Assembly (NCBI GenBank): GCA_947846985.1
Contig: CANTUZ010000023.1
Location: forward strand, 6,219,677 to 6,283,676
Reading direction: 5' to 3'
DNA from: Fratercula arctica
Taxonomy: Eukaryota > Chordata > Aves > Charadriiformes > Alcidae
DNA: 64,000 nt
The notes under the pieces were generated by a model. That model saw only the letters and a program-made list of their open reading frames with translations, was not told where the DNA came from and did no database searches. The position numbers and the translations under genes were made by a program. Below are positions 25,097 to 35,785 of the stretch, piece by piece (position 1 is the first letter of the stretch; every line of letters begins with the position of its first letter).

Positions 25097-25710
25097 GGGC
25101 CTGTTCCCTCTTGTCGTGTCACTGGGCTCCACTGAAAAGAGTCTGGCCCCATCCTTTTGCCCCCCGCCCTTTATCTATTGCTGAGCATTGATGAGATGCC
25201 CTCTCAGTCTGCTCTTCTCCAGCTGAACAGCCCCAGGGCTCTCAGCCTTTCCTCAGCACAGAGATGTTCCAGTCCCCTCATCACCTTGGTGGCCCTTTGC
25301 TGTCCCCTCTCCAGCAGTTCCCTGTCCTTCTGGAACCGGGGAGCCCAGAACTGGACCCAGTGCTCCAGCTGCGGCCTCCCCAGGGCAGAGCAGGGGGGGG
25401 AGGATGAACCTCCCTCCACCTGCTTGCCACGCTCTTCTTGATGCCCCCCAGGATGCCATTGGCCTTCTTGGCCACCAGGGCCCATGGCTGGCTCATGGTC
25501 ACCCTGTTGTCCCCCAGGACTCCCAGGTCTCTTTGCACCGAGCTGCTCTCCAGCAGGTCAGCCCCAACCTGTCCTGGTGCGGGGGGTTATTCCTCCCCAG
25601 GGGCAGCACCCTACACTTGTCCTTGTTGAATTCCATAAGGTTTCTCTCCGCCCAACTCTCCGGCCTGCCCAGGTCTCTCTGGATGGTTTACAGTGTGTCA
25701 GCCACGTACT
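25097..25710 (-). mobile_element. CR1 LINE, truncated at both ends, group D
   Basis: A minus-strand CR1 whose core (about 25195-25618) is almost identical to 11040-11460. It includes the TCTGCTCTTCTCCAGCTGAA and GAGCCCAGAACTGGACCCAG segments and the same frameshifted ORF2 remnant on the minus strand. It extends further 5' than the 10707 copy, to the CCCAGGTCTCTCTGGATGG region. Unlike the other copies it lacks the 3' UTR end and the octamer tail, stopping at about 25097 within ordinary sequence. Loss of the 3' end is unusual for CR1 and suggests a later deletion or rearrangement. Confidence 0.93.
25204..25538 (-). pseudogene. CR1 ORF2 C-terminal remnant, frameshifted
   Basis: Overlapping minus-strand frames repeat the pattern of the other group D copy: [20 protein letters not shown] in one frame, then [20 protein letters not shown] in another. 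The frame breaks beside a run of eight G near 25393-25400. Only the C-terminal part after the polymerase core is present, so no active enzyme is encoded. Confidence 0.85.
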
Positions 25711-27961
25711 GGGGCTCAAGACGGAGCTGGACATCGGTGCTGTGGTCTTCTGTGTAGCGCTAGGGAATGAGCAGGAGCAGCCCTCTGTTTTAAAGAGGGG
25801 CTTTTGGGGCTAACAGTCTCCCAGGCTATAAAGTACTAAAGTAACACTAATGGCAGGAGTTGTGTAAGTACCTAGATAAACTCAGCTGGATTCGGGCAGC
25901 GAATGAAAACTCAGTTTTTGATGAGGGTTGTGACACTTCAAAGACAGCGATAAGGAACAAGCACTTGAAAATGAGGTATGTGTTTATCTACAGCCGCTGC
26001 CTAACTAAGGGAATGGGAAAATTAAATTTGTCCCATAATTATCTTTTGTACAAACAGGCAGTGTCCCTCCAGCCAGGCAGCTTCTAAAAAGCCTATAATT
26101 ATTGCATATAATAACTACCAACATTAATCTTAGCTGTTGCTTATACAAAAATTATAAATTACTGCACCAAATCCTATTACTGCAAATATTAAAAGTTACT
26201 AGACATTTACTTGAACCTTGATTTTTTTTTTTCTTCTTGTAACTTTGTGTTAATTTTCTCCATATTTCAAAACTCCAGCAATCGCTATGTAATAGAGGTT
26301 TGGTAGTTTAAAAAAATTGGAGTAAGAGTGGACTAACATGAAAAAAGAAAAGGTCTTGAAGCCGGGGGGGAATGTGAATATTACTCAGATTTGGCCAGCT
26401 CCGGGACTGATCATTTTTACATATAGGGTGTTTCCCAACAGTTATTTAGTCTCGCTGCTGTTAGCGAAATACTTGCAGTAGAACATTTGAGCCCATAAAC
26501 CATCCCGTTCTTCCCTTTCGATGGAGCTCAATTCTGCAGGAGTACTCGCTGCTCCCTTGGGAAGCATTTGAACCGGAGGGTAAATGCACTTTAGAGCTTT
26601 GCTGGAGCTATACTGGAGTGCTGCATGCTTGTGGGACTGGGAAGGAGGCAGAATTACGCTCGTAGTTGTTATTTGGTCTCACATATACGGATGGAATTTC
26701 CAAGGCTTCTATTCAAATACTGCTGGAGCAAGGCTGAAATGAGCATTTATCACTTTTGTTATTCTCAGATCCCGAGGTGCTTGTGAAGACTTGAACTTTT
26801 GGGGATTCTCACGTGCAAGAGGACCCAGTTATTTCTTGAGGACTTTACAAGACCATCTTTCGCAGGCTCGCAGATCGAAGCGGTGACAGACAGGTTAGAT
26901 AGCTATTGAAGGAAAAATATTATACATTGCACCCTATTTTCAGATCTTTGCCCAGAAACCAAGATACCTTTTTCCCTTTTGCCATTGTGCTCAAAACCAG
27001 GAGAAAAGTTTGGGTATCCAGTCAGTTAAGTCATTAAGAATTTAAAACGTGAGACAATATTCTTTTTTAGGCTGCGCTGGTACAGAAATAGGTATTTTTG
27101 AAATTGTTCTCTAAGGTACTTATAGTATTCTCTCTGTTCTTCCTAAATAATCTCCTACTACCTGTTTTTCCTCTCTAGTTCTCAATTTTTGAAGGCCTCT
27201 TTGTGTGTATTTTTTATTTTATTTTTTTTTAATTTAAGTTCAGGTTTTAGCTATTCAGATGTCTCTAATACATCACACACGATATAATGAGCCAGCCAAC
27301 TCCTGCCCTCAGAGTGGGACATGGATGGCGAAGGCTTTACAATGCTGCAGGACCGTGATGGGCCAAGCAGATGCACGAGGCACTTAAATGGAAGAAAAGT
27401 GAAAACAAAATAATTGTCTACGAGCAGTTGATGTGGAGTATAAGTTGAGCCAGCTGTGCGGCAGCATCTTTTAAAACAGATTACCTTTGAACGCGTACAG
27501 AGTGAACGCAGCCCTGTAGGTATGAATATCCTGGTGGTGTAAAACCAGAATACGGGTCGCGTCACACCCCTGTGAAGGGAGCGGAAGGCGGTGGCATTGT
27601 CCGTTTTGCCCATACACACATTTTCCTCAGACTCAAGGCTTTATGTTGCTTTGTTCCATTGTCTCCGCACATCTCCTGTGCGTGAGCAATCACAATAGCT
27701 GTAAGACCTCTGCAAAGCTTGTGGCGTGTTTCTGTTTCAGGGTGGGAACTCCGTTTTGGCTTTGTGTTTTGGAACTTTGTTTTGTGTTCTGGGTTAGTGC
27801 TGTTCGTGTGATGGTATGGGAAAAGGGGGGGGGACGCTTCTCAGTGACGTTCAGGTCTCTGTGTCTGGGATCAGTCATCTGTACTACAAGTGATGCCACT
27901 GTTCCTTGCAAGATACGTTTGTTTGGTGAACATGCATTCTCTCAAATATTTTTATGCCTTA
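25711..27961. other. Non-coding stretch, no gene recognised
   Basis: AT-rich DNA with no supported gene or repeat family. A G9 run lies at 27825-27833. A 122-codon minus-strand frame (27619-27251) has no recognisable domain. Confidence 0.5.
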
Positions 27962-28050
27962 TTATGGAGGGAGAAGCCAAGACATGAAGCGCTCGAGTAG
28001 CTGACTTGGGATCACGCGGCAAGAGCTTGGGGACACAAGTGTGGACCCTG
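27962..28050 (-). mobile_element. Possible MIR-family SINE relic
   Basis: The + strand has TTATGGAGGGAGAAGCCAAG, then CTGACTTGGGATCACGCGGC and AAGAGCTTGG. This follows the order of the MIR complement (ACAGATGAGGAAACTGAGGC, then GTGACTTGCCCAAGGTCACA and CAGCTAGTAAGTGG). The similarity is partial and could be chance. Confidence 0.4.
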
Positions 28051-28162
28051 CCCTGCCTCTTCTGGGACAGGGATTTTGTATCCCATACAAACATGCTCTT
28101 CTGTTTTCTTACTCCCGCTTACATTAGCTGCTGGTTGTTTTTGCAGTGGCTTTTTATAGCAT

Positions 28163-28347
28163 TCGATCCAGTTTTGCCGATAGGGAGAGCAGCAAGAGGG
28201 AGAGCATGCATGTCTGACGGCATTGCCAGGCGCGAGACGGTCTGCCTGCGCGCAGGCTCGGGGACAGGCTGCCGACAGGCTGCCTTCGCTGCTGCTTCGG
28301 CTTCAGGAGGCTTTTTCTCCCTGAAAGTACCTTGCGAGAGTAAGCGA
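28163..28347. promoter_or_regulatory. CpG-rich patch
   Basis: About fourteen CpG dinucleotides in about 185 bp, counted by eye, including GGCGCGAGACGG and CTGCGCGCAGGCTCG, within sequence where CpG is otherwise sparse. This is near the expected number for its base composition, so CpG seems not to be depleted here. It overlaps a 143-codon + frame (28006-28437) with no known domain. It may be an unmethylated regulatory element, or just a GC-rich island too short to count as a formal CpG island. Confidence 0.4.
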
Positions 28348-30569
28348 TTCAGAATTCTCTCAGAGCCAGTGGAAAGCCTGATTTTAAAACAGCAAGTGGT
28401 GTTATTCCAGATGTCCCTATGTAGAATTCAGCAATAGCATCTTTCTATTTCTGTGCAGCAACTCCTGTGTCCACTCTGGTTTTCCCTTTGAAAAGAATGA
28501 TGATGGTTCAGTTTGGAGCTCTTCCCCGGGATTGTCAGTCATTAGTTTATCTGTATCGATGCGTAAGGAATTTCTGTTGGAACTGAACCCTGCTAACCAT
28601 GTCACGTCTTCTGAGCTGTTATGACTTATTCTTTTCTTAAAATGGAAACATTTGGACTGCTTCAAAGGCACCATATATCTTCTTATATTTAATAATAATC
28701 GTTTGCTTAAGGCAAACGTTTTTTGCCACTTAGATTGGTTTTAAAGTAAATATGCTCTGTTCCCTCCAACACCAGATTCTGATCTTGCACAGCTGTACAG
28801 TTGGTGGAACTGCTTATTTCAGTGTAGTTAGTCCAAATTACAGGAAATAAGGGCTATCTGGCTAGTGATTTCTGTAGTCCACAGCTCAGGGTGACTGTAG
28901 GCAGGATTCCCAAGTCCTGTAGACCTACAGAAATCATTAATGAAACGGTCACTGAACCAGTTAATGTGTATAACTGCAGAAGGAGAGTCATTTTGACAGG
29001 ACAAGGGGATATTTAATGTCCCTGAAAAGCAGATACCCACAGCTCTCTTAGAAAGATATTCTGCTTTTAATTTTCTACATACTTTGTTTTGTTGCGTCAC
29101 AGCTTTCTGTGGTTCAACCCAGAGAAAATGAAGAGTCAAATTCGTTCCTCTTTATTTGCATTCTATGCTTCAAAAGGATGATGATACTCCAGGGTATCTT
29201 GGACCCACAGCAGAGCTGCATCTTTTGCTTTCCCGGAGAGTAATATTCATCCATTAGAACAAAAAGCCACCATGCTGACTTGGTAGCGTTCAGCACGCTT
29301 TTTGCTTTAACATGAATTACTCCATAAGGTGCAGCAAAGAATGAGGGTCATAAGTTTAAACTTTATTCAGAGCCGTAACTCTTTTCCTGTAATCCTTTAT
29401 AACTTTACTAGTCAAGATTAGTCCCTTCTCTGGATGTGGGAGCTGTCTGCGTCTGCACGCTTCTCATTTGGGTTTGCAGCCGCTCTCCAGAACGCCGTGT
29501 CTCACAAACAACTTTAACATGCACCCCCAACCCGCAATATCCAGGCTAGGATGAATTCCTTTCATCTCCTATGTGCATTTTTGAGCAGCGTTAGGAGACG
29601 GGGAACTGCTGACATTATTTGCTTCAGGGCAGCAACAGCTAAATGGATGGGGTTGGCTAAGATCTCATTCATGTTTTATGGACTTGGTTTTGCCAGGCCA
29701 CAGAAAGCGGAAGGCTGCAGCGTCCCTTGAGGTGTTAGAGGGGGTTTGTTGTATTTTACTGTTGTAGCATCCTTGGGAAGGATGGGATCTCACCCCTACA
29801 CGTAACCTCTCTTTTCCTTGGCTGATACAAACGATGTCTTTCACTCAAATTCAGTTATTCAATGAGGGGAGGGGGGAAACACCAACAATTATTTGTTGTA
29901 TGAAGATCCGCACTTATTGCTAAGGAAACATGTCTAATACCGATCAGGATTTATTCCTGGATAGTGTTTTCCCATAGTTCCCTGCCTCCAAGTGTTCGAA
30001 GGGGGGAGATGGGAAGCGAGGAATAGTTCTGCCGTGTAAGCGAAGAGACTGCACTCTTATTCAGACCAAACTTAATCCTCTTTTGAGTCAGAAATAACCG
30101 TATTAAGTTCAACATGGTTGATCATTTTTCCTGCCTCGCACCTAGCATAGTCATTTAAGCCCGTGCAAAGTTAGGGCTAAGTGAATGTAAAATGCTGCCA
30201 AATCACAGTAATAGCTTTTCATCCACTTAGGTGTTACTTTGGACATGCCTTACTACCTGTGGCTATAAGTAGTGGAAAATTGGGCCCATTAGGGTTAGTA
30301 GGATATATTTCAAACTCTGGAAAGTTTAAAAAATTTTCAGTCTTAAGGACTTGTGTGAGACTGAGGGCGCAGTCCGTATCCAGTTGTATACAGGGATACT
30401 TTTGACTGGAGAAAAGGGAAGCTGAGCTTTGTTTTCAGGTATGATTTATAGTTGCCTTTGAAATCATTCAGCAAGGAACTGGAGCTGGGTTTGAAGCATA
30501 CTTTTTGTGGGTGTGTTCATCAGAAAGAGGCCTATAACCCATCTGCCACCTTTAAAAATGCCATTTTTT
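28348..30569. other. Non-coding stretch, no gene recognised
   Basis: No gene or named repeat seen. One small perfect inverted repeat lies at 28700-28718 (CGTTTGC, five-base loop, GCAAACG), followed by a T run. The open frames are short and overlapping. Confidence 0.5.
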
Positions 30570-30860
30570 AATGCATTGGTGAGGCCCCACCTTGAGCGCT
30601 GTGTCCAGTTTTGGGCCCCTCACTCCAAGAAGGACATTGAGGGGCTGGAGCGTGTCCAGAGAAGGGCAGCGGAGCTGGTGAGGGCTCTGGAGCACAAGTC
30701 TGGTGAGGAGCGGCTGAGGGAGCTGGGGGTGCTCAGCCTGGAGAAAAGGAGGCTGAGGGGAGACCTTCTCGCTCTCTGCAGCTCCCTGAAAGGAGGGGGC
30801 AGCCAGGGGGGGTCGGGCTCTTCTCCCAAGGAACAGGCAATGGGACAAGAGGAAAAGGCC
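30570..30860 (+). pseudogene. CR1 ORF2 C-terminal remnant
   Basis: A + strand frame, open from 30507 to 30995, shows the known end of CR1 ORF2: [20 protein letters not shown], then [20 protein letters not shown] and [20 protein letters not shown]. In an active element this is the tail of the reverse transcriptase polyprotein. The upstream endonuclease and polymerase core are missing. The frame simply runs on into the 3' UTR beyond about 30860, so this is a fossil and not a gene. Confidence 0.85.
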
Positions 30861-31101
30861 TCGAGTTGTGCCAGGGGAGGTTTAGGATGGATATTGGGGA
30901 AAATTCCTTCACGGAAAGGGTTGTCAAGCATTGGAAGAGGCTGCCCAGGGCAGTGGTGGAGTTGCCATCCCTGGAGGGATTTAAAAGATGTGTAGAACTC
31001 ATGCTGAGGGACATAGTTTAATGGTGGACTTGGCAGTGTTGGGTTGATGGTTGGACTTGATGATCTGAAAGGTCCCTTCCAACCTAAACAATTATATGAT
31101 T
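30570..31101 (+). mobile_element. CR1 LINE with ORF2 C-terminal remnant, group C
   Basis: A + strand CR1 running from the GGTGAGGCCCCACCTTGAGC segment of ORF2 through the 3' UTR (GGGTTGTCAAGCATTGGAAG, TTGGACTTGATGATCTGAAA). It ends at AGGTCCCTTCCAACCTAAAC and a decayed tail (AATTATATGATT). The 5' end is truncated. The 3' UTR type matches the copies at 50946 (minus) and 52784 (+). Confidence 0.95.
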
Positions 31102-32397
31102 TAATATTGGGGAGCACTCATTTTGCTGTTTGTGGAACTACCCAAGTCTCTGTAGCCCTTATTCTTAAAGGTCATATTGTTGCCCTCTATGCTTCTTTCC
31201 TGCATTGAGAATGGATTTTGGAAGTGGAGAGGAAAATTAATCTGGTGGTTACTGCCTTGTAAATAGAGCAGGCCAGGCCGATAGGTTGGAAGAGCACAGC
31301 TCTGTTGAAATGGGCAGAGCTGAGGTCAGCTAGAGGTCCATGAGCAATACACAGTATTGGATGAATGAAGGTTCATCTGTAATCACTAAAGGTTTATTGG
31401 ATGAATAAAGGAATAATGGTTGTTATTAGACAAGCCTCTCTCGGTAGGAGGCTGGGACCCCGTATGAATTATTGCAGTAACATTTGCATTTCTCCAAAGC
31501 CTCAGGTACTGTCTTATATGGAACTGGGAAACGCGTTCAGATTGATTTAGAAAGGACTGTGGTGTAAACCAAAGACTGGCTGGAATACAATAAATAACAT
31601 CTTATCTAACCTCTTTAGCAATGATTTGGACGAGAAATTGCTGTTTCTGAGGAGTCCGAACACGCAGCCTTAATGCAAGACCCTGCACTGAGGATTTTGC
31701 TGTCATCCTGAATCTATCTCGTAGCAGGATTTTAGCGAAAGAGCTATAGATAATTCTTATCCTGCAGCCAAACAAAGGACCTGTTTATTTTGTTAATGGC
31801 ACCAGTTACACAGTGTAAGTACCATTTATACCTCGGCCCCTGCGCTTGGGTCAATGGATCGATGTACCTGCAACTATGCAGACATGGTAGATTGAATGCG
31901 TTTTCCTGAATTTTTAGGTACCAGCGAAAAGGCATGGCTTGTTTTTCATCTTGAGGTGGCATCCTCCAGTCCTTAATTTTTGTCTGGTTTACTGCCCTTT
32001 GAAATTTTTAGCAGATGACATATTTCACTGATATTTCTCAGCTTTAGCAGCAAAATTTGAGGGAAATTATGGAAAACTTTTGATGAAGTAGGGCAATCCA
32101 ATATGGATGTCAGTCTTCAAAAGAATGAAAATGTTAATATTTGGAGGACTGGAGAAACTTTTTACTTGATCACAAATCAGTGTTTATAGTTAGATTTTGT
32201 CAAAACCAGCCCTTGCTCCGGGGGCAGGGGGGCGCACGCAGGCCTTACAATTACATCCCCAGATGCAGTTCCCACTCTGGCCCCCCCTTATCCCTTCACC
32301 AAGAGTTCCTCTTGGTTTCAGGTGTCATTAAGCGGCTGCTAATTATAAAATAATACTAATAATCTGTACTTAAGGCTTCTCCTGATCTTCCTGATAT
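31102..32397. other. Non-coding stretch, no gene recognised
   Basis: No gene or repeat family recognised. Imperfect copies of TTGGATGAAT occur near 31358 and 31395. Confidence 0.5.
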
Positions 32398-32586
32398 TCA
32401 TGGACTTTTTTTTGTCTTAATCCCAGCTTTCTTGTCCTGATTTGTTTCTGAGCTGACTGCTTGCAGTTCATCATAAATAGTCTTTCTGCTCCGTAAACTC
32501 AATTGCTTGTCTAAATTATCTTCCCGGAGCCCCAGTATCTCGTTAAAGACATTAATGTCTTTTAGAAGGCCTTCCAGTGGTTCCAT
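32398..32586 (-). CDS. Small protein-like ORF, unidentified
   Basis: A 62-codon minus-strand frame starting MEPLEGLLKDINVFNEILGL and ending KKAGIKTKKSP. I do not recognise it. It stands out from the other non-repeat frames because it is hydrophilic, has no Cys or Trp, and looks helical with heptad-like leucines. The start has a G at +4 but a poor -3 base (CATATGG), and there is an in-frame TAA eight codons upstream. Close to its end is an A8 run. In the neighbouring frame beyond it the protein-like character continues for ten more codons (VHEYQEDQEKP, then TAA), as if one base had been gained or lost. No splice sites are convincing. It could be a small gene, a decayed exon or chance. Within 200 bp upstream on its strand is a CpG cluster (32690-32780). 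Confidence 0.2.
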   Translation of the reverse strand: MEPLEGLLKDINVFNEILGLREDNLDKQLSLRSRKTIYDELQAVSSETNQDKKAGIKTKKSP

Positions 32587-32689
32587 ATGGAAACCACAAA
32601 GCGGTTGTTAGCATCTGACTCACTTCACTGCCTCTGTCCCGCATTGATCTGCGATGTCTGTATGCTGTTAGGGATGTGACTTAGTTTTC

Positions 32690-32780
32690 CTGCCCTCCTG
32701 GCCGCTGGGGCGTGCGAGCGCGTTAGGCAATGCGATTAACCTTTGGGAGCCATGGCCGCCGCCTCCTCCTCCTCGGTTCC
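32690..32780. promoter_or_regulatory. Small CpG cluster with Kozak-like ATG
   Basis: This segment holds GGGGCGTGCGAGCGCG and CATGGCCGCCGCC. The CCATGG centre gives a good start context on both strands. On + an ATG at 32752 opens only 25 codons, to TAA at 32827-32829. On - the context GGCGGCGGCCATGG opens five codons. It resembles a promoter/5' leader with a short upstream ORF, but no transcript evidence is available. Confidence 0.3.
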
Positions 32781-32829
32781 TCTCCCCAGAGACTGTGTAC
32801 AGTGCATTGGAGTTATGTGTGTTGTTTAA

Positions 32830-34694
32830 TTCAGTTATATAGGGACGGCTGATGTGGCAGTTTCTACCTTTGGTTGCCTCATAAAACCATTTGGTGAACA
32901 TTTTCTCAATTAGTTGAAGTAAGGTCAGAATTAGTCTCTTCCTTTAATGTTGTTTCAGTCCTAACATTAGTACTATTTAGGTGCAGGGGCATGTTTTTTA
33001 GTGTCTTTTAAAGTAGTATTTGGTTCAGACTTTTAATTATCTGATGAAATTGCAGCATCATCTCCAAGGCCAAATATTATATCGTAAAGGTTCCTGCATA
33101 ATATATCCAAATGCCTTCTTCAATGAGACTGAATCTGTTCTCATCTTAACTTCATTGACTTTGGTATAATTATGCTCTTATTCTTGGTTTATGCTGGTGT
33201 GAATGAGGTCCTTGTTCTCCTCCGTCAGCTTCTCTGTCGCTTTGGTAATGAGGGATGTTGATGGTGCCTGAGGGCTGGCGGCGAGGCTAGTTCTAACTCT
33301 GTAATAGAACGCCAAGATGTCCTACATCTTTTTGCCCTGTACTGTCAACGGAGGGGCTTTAATAGACCTTATGTTGTTGCAGCATAGCCCCAAAGGTGCT
33401 CTCACATCTATTCTGTACTCTGCCCTTGGACGTTCCCAGCCTATTTCTTATTCCTTCTTCAGAGATCCAGTGACTGGAGGAGACGCAAAACTATCTCATG
33501 CCGGTGTCCTGCTCGCTCCCTGGTCCTTTTGCACCTTCTCCCCATCCTCCTGCTTGTGGAAAAGGAGTTGGTCCATTACGGGAGCACGTTGCTGGCTGTT
33601 CCAACAATGAATCTGAGGCTTTTGATCTGAACCTTCCTGCCTTTTATCCCTTGAGCCATGTAGAAATAGATTGAGGCGGAGCATTTTTCTTAGCTGGATC
33701 TGGCAGAACTCTGACACCTGCGAGAAAAAATTAGTTATGCACATGGCGCGTTTCCAGGAAAGGGGACAGGCCTATTAAAGGTTTGTACCCTTTGGGAGAT
33801 TAGCTCCTCGTTGTATTTAATATCGGCTTGTTATACACTGCACAGTGCCACGCAGATTAATGGTTATAACAGGTATGTAGATACAGTTAATATCCTCTTG
33901 GTTTGTTAATCCGCTTAATACTTGAAGTAAATAAGAAAGTGGCTTGGAGTACACTATGCTCTTAAGGCAGCTCTGGGCCTGGGGTGCTTGTTATTACAAA
34001 GGAAAGGAGGAATATCCAAAACATGGGGATTTTTCATCCATTCTTTTTGCGGGAGCAGCACTAAGGCGCTCTGGAGCGTTTGAAAGCAAAGATCTCTTCC
34101 AAGGGTTGGATGAGAAGAGCGGGATCTCTGAAAAGCAGAGAGGGAAGCACCCATTGCTGTGATCGTTGGGAATTTGGGTTGGTTTTGGATGGCAACGTCA
34201 AGTCTTTCATTACAAGCTCCAGAACTGAGCCAGGAACCTCCTGGCAGGTGCAAGTGATAACTGAGCAGCGTTGAACTGGGTGGGATAAATGCCGACACTT
34301 CTCACGGTCTGACCTCACTGGGGTCCGGTCTGTACAGCTGCAGGCCGGTGTTCGCGGGTGACAGTGAGCGTAACTGATGCTGGTTCTCTCTCTAGCTGCA
34401 CGGCACGTTTTTTCTGTGAAATGTATCGGCTAATAAACAGGCTCATAATTTTGTTGGGACTGCTGTTGCTGCAGGACCCGATAAACAAGGAAGTGTTCCA
34501 ATATTGGATTCTGCTGCTGTCTTTTTTGGACAGGTTTCCAATTCTGTTATTGACCTTAAACTGGTCACTGGGGCAAATACTATTCTCAGAGTCTTCAGCA
34601 CTTGCTTTTTGGCTTTTCTTCCTAACTCAGGGGAGGGAAACATTGGGATACTGTTGGCTTCATGAAGTTTTAATAAATTTCCAGGTACAGCGGC
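32830..34694. other. Non-coding stretch, no gene recognised
   Basis: No gene or named repeat. A 123-codon + frame (34358-34729) is strongly hydrophobic (LLGLLLLQ) but ends inside the CR1 tail that follows and has no recognisable domain. It is most likely a chance frame. Confidence 0.5.
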
Positions 34695-34769
34695 TTGAAC
34701 CTGCTTTGGCAGGGGGTTGGTCTAGATGATCTCCAGAGGTCCCTTCCAACCCCTGTCATTCTGTGTGAT
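34695..34769 (+). mobile_element. CR1 LINE, very short 3' end
   Basis: Only the last 75 bp of a CR1: GGGGGTTGGTCTAGATGATC, TCCAGAGGTCCCTTCCAACC, then CCTGTCATTCTGTGTGATA. The wording of this 3' end differs from groups A-D, so it belongs to another CR1 subfamily. Extreme 5' truncation is common for CR1. Confidence 0.85.
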
Positions 34770-35699
34770 ATGTTCACATTGTTATGAAACATTTTCTGAT
34801 ACTTCCTGGTTTTTAATTCACCAAAATATATTTGAGACCACCCGAAGAAAATCTGATTAGCTTGTCACTAATATTTTATATCAATTGTTAACTTTGAAAT
34901 TCATCCTCAGAATTTTGAATTAAAGTATCTTCATTGTTTACAAAGAAAATCAGTGTTACGTTCCAGCTCTTGACGTGATCTGAGGATTGCATTATTCAGC
35001 AACCTAAAGGTCTGGACCTTGGCTGAAGAAATGTATTCCCAGCACTTATTTTGTATGCGAAGTAATAACTATCTGCCGAGAACATTACATTTAAGCAAAC
35101 AAAAAGGATCTGGTTTTATGCACCTTTGTCCAGATGCATAAGCATCTACTGAAAAATTAGCAGTGCTTTGAGATCTGAAGGATCATATATTTGTTTTTGC
35201 ATTGTAGAATTAAATCTGTTGAATATGTACTACTTGAAAAAGCTGCTATGGAGAGTTGGTCACCTTTATTTACTACTGAGAAATTCCAGCAGCGGTCTGC
35301 CTGTGTTCTGCGGGTAGTTTAGCATTAAGCATCGCGTGGGAGGGCTGTGCGGAAGAGCACGGACACGGGCAGAGCCGCTTCTCATCTCTGTGTCCTGCAG
35401 TCGTCGTTCTGAGCTCAGCGATTCCATCCAGGCGCCAGGAGAGGAGCGGAGCTTCCCGAAGCGTGATTCAGTGCCTCTAAACAACAGACAAGTTTTATGC
35501 TGTTAACTTTAAGCCAGCATAACCAAATACCATATTCTGCTTTTTTTGGCCACTTTCGGTGGTGTCAAATGCAGCTGACTGCTTGTGCTGCTACTGAGAT
35601 TCCATTGTCTTCAGCTGAGTGGTGTAAATCTGAAATAACTGAGACAGGTGATCGTAGCCAATGAATCTACAGAAGACTACACTGGGTTGTAAAAATTTG
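34770..35699. other. Non-coding stretch with CpG patch
   Basis: AT-rich and unannotatable except for the CpG-rich patch listed separately at 35325-35465. Confidence 0.5.
35325..35465. promoter_or_regulatory. CpG-rich patch
   Basis: About fourteen CpGs in 140 bp by eye (CATCGCGTGG, GTCGTCGTTCTG, GAGCGGAGCTTCCCGAAGCG) in an AT-rich setting. It is shorter than a formal CpG island. Function is unknown; an enhancer or minor promoter is possible. Confidence 0.35.
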
Positions 35700-35785
35700 C
35701 GGTTTAGATGCCGACTTGAGAAGCCTGGATTTAATTCTCTGTCCTGCCATGCGTTTCCTGTAGGACTAGCTGTGCAAACCTTCCA
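35700..35785 (+). mobile_element. Possible MIR-family SINE relic
   Basis: AAGCCTGGATTTAATTCTCT, then GTCCTGCCATGCGTTTCCTG and GACTAGCTGTGCAAACCTT, follow the MIR order (GCCTGGGTTCGAATCCCGGC, TCTGCCACTTAC, TAGCTGTGTGACCTT). The + strand orientation and spacing agree, but identity is modest. Confidence 0.45.

Noticed and set aside
34358..34729. 123-codon frame with hydrophobic segments
   Set aside because: No known domain, and it ends by running into a CR1 tail; consistent with chance in 64 kb read in six frames.
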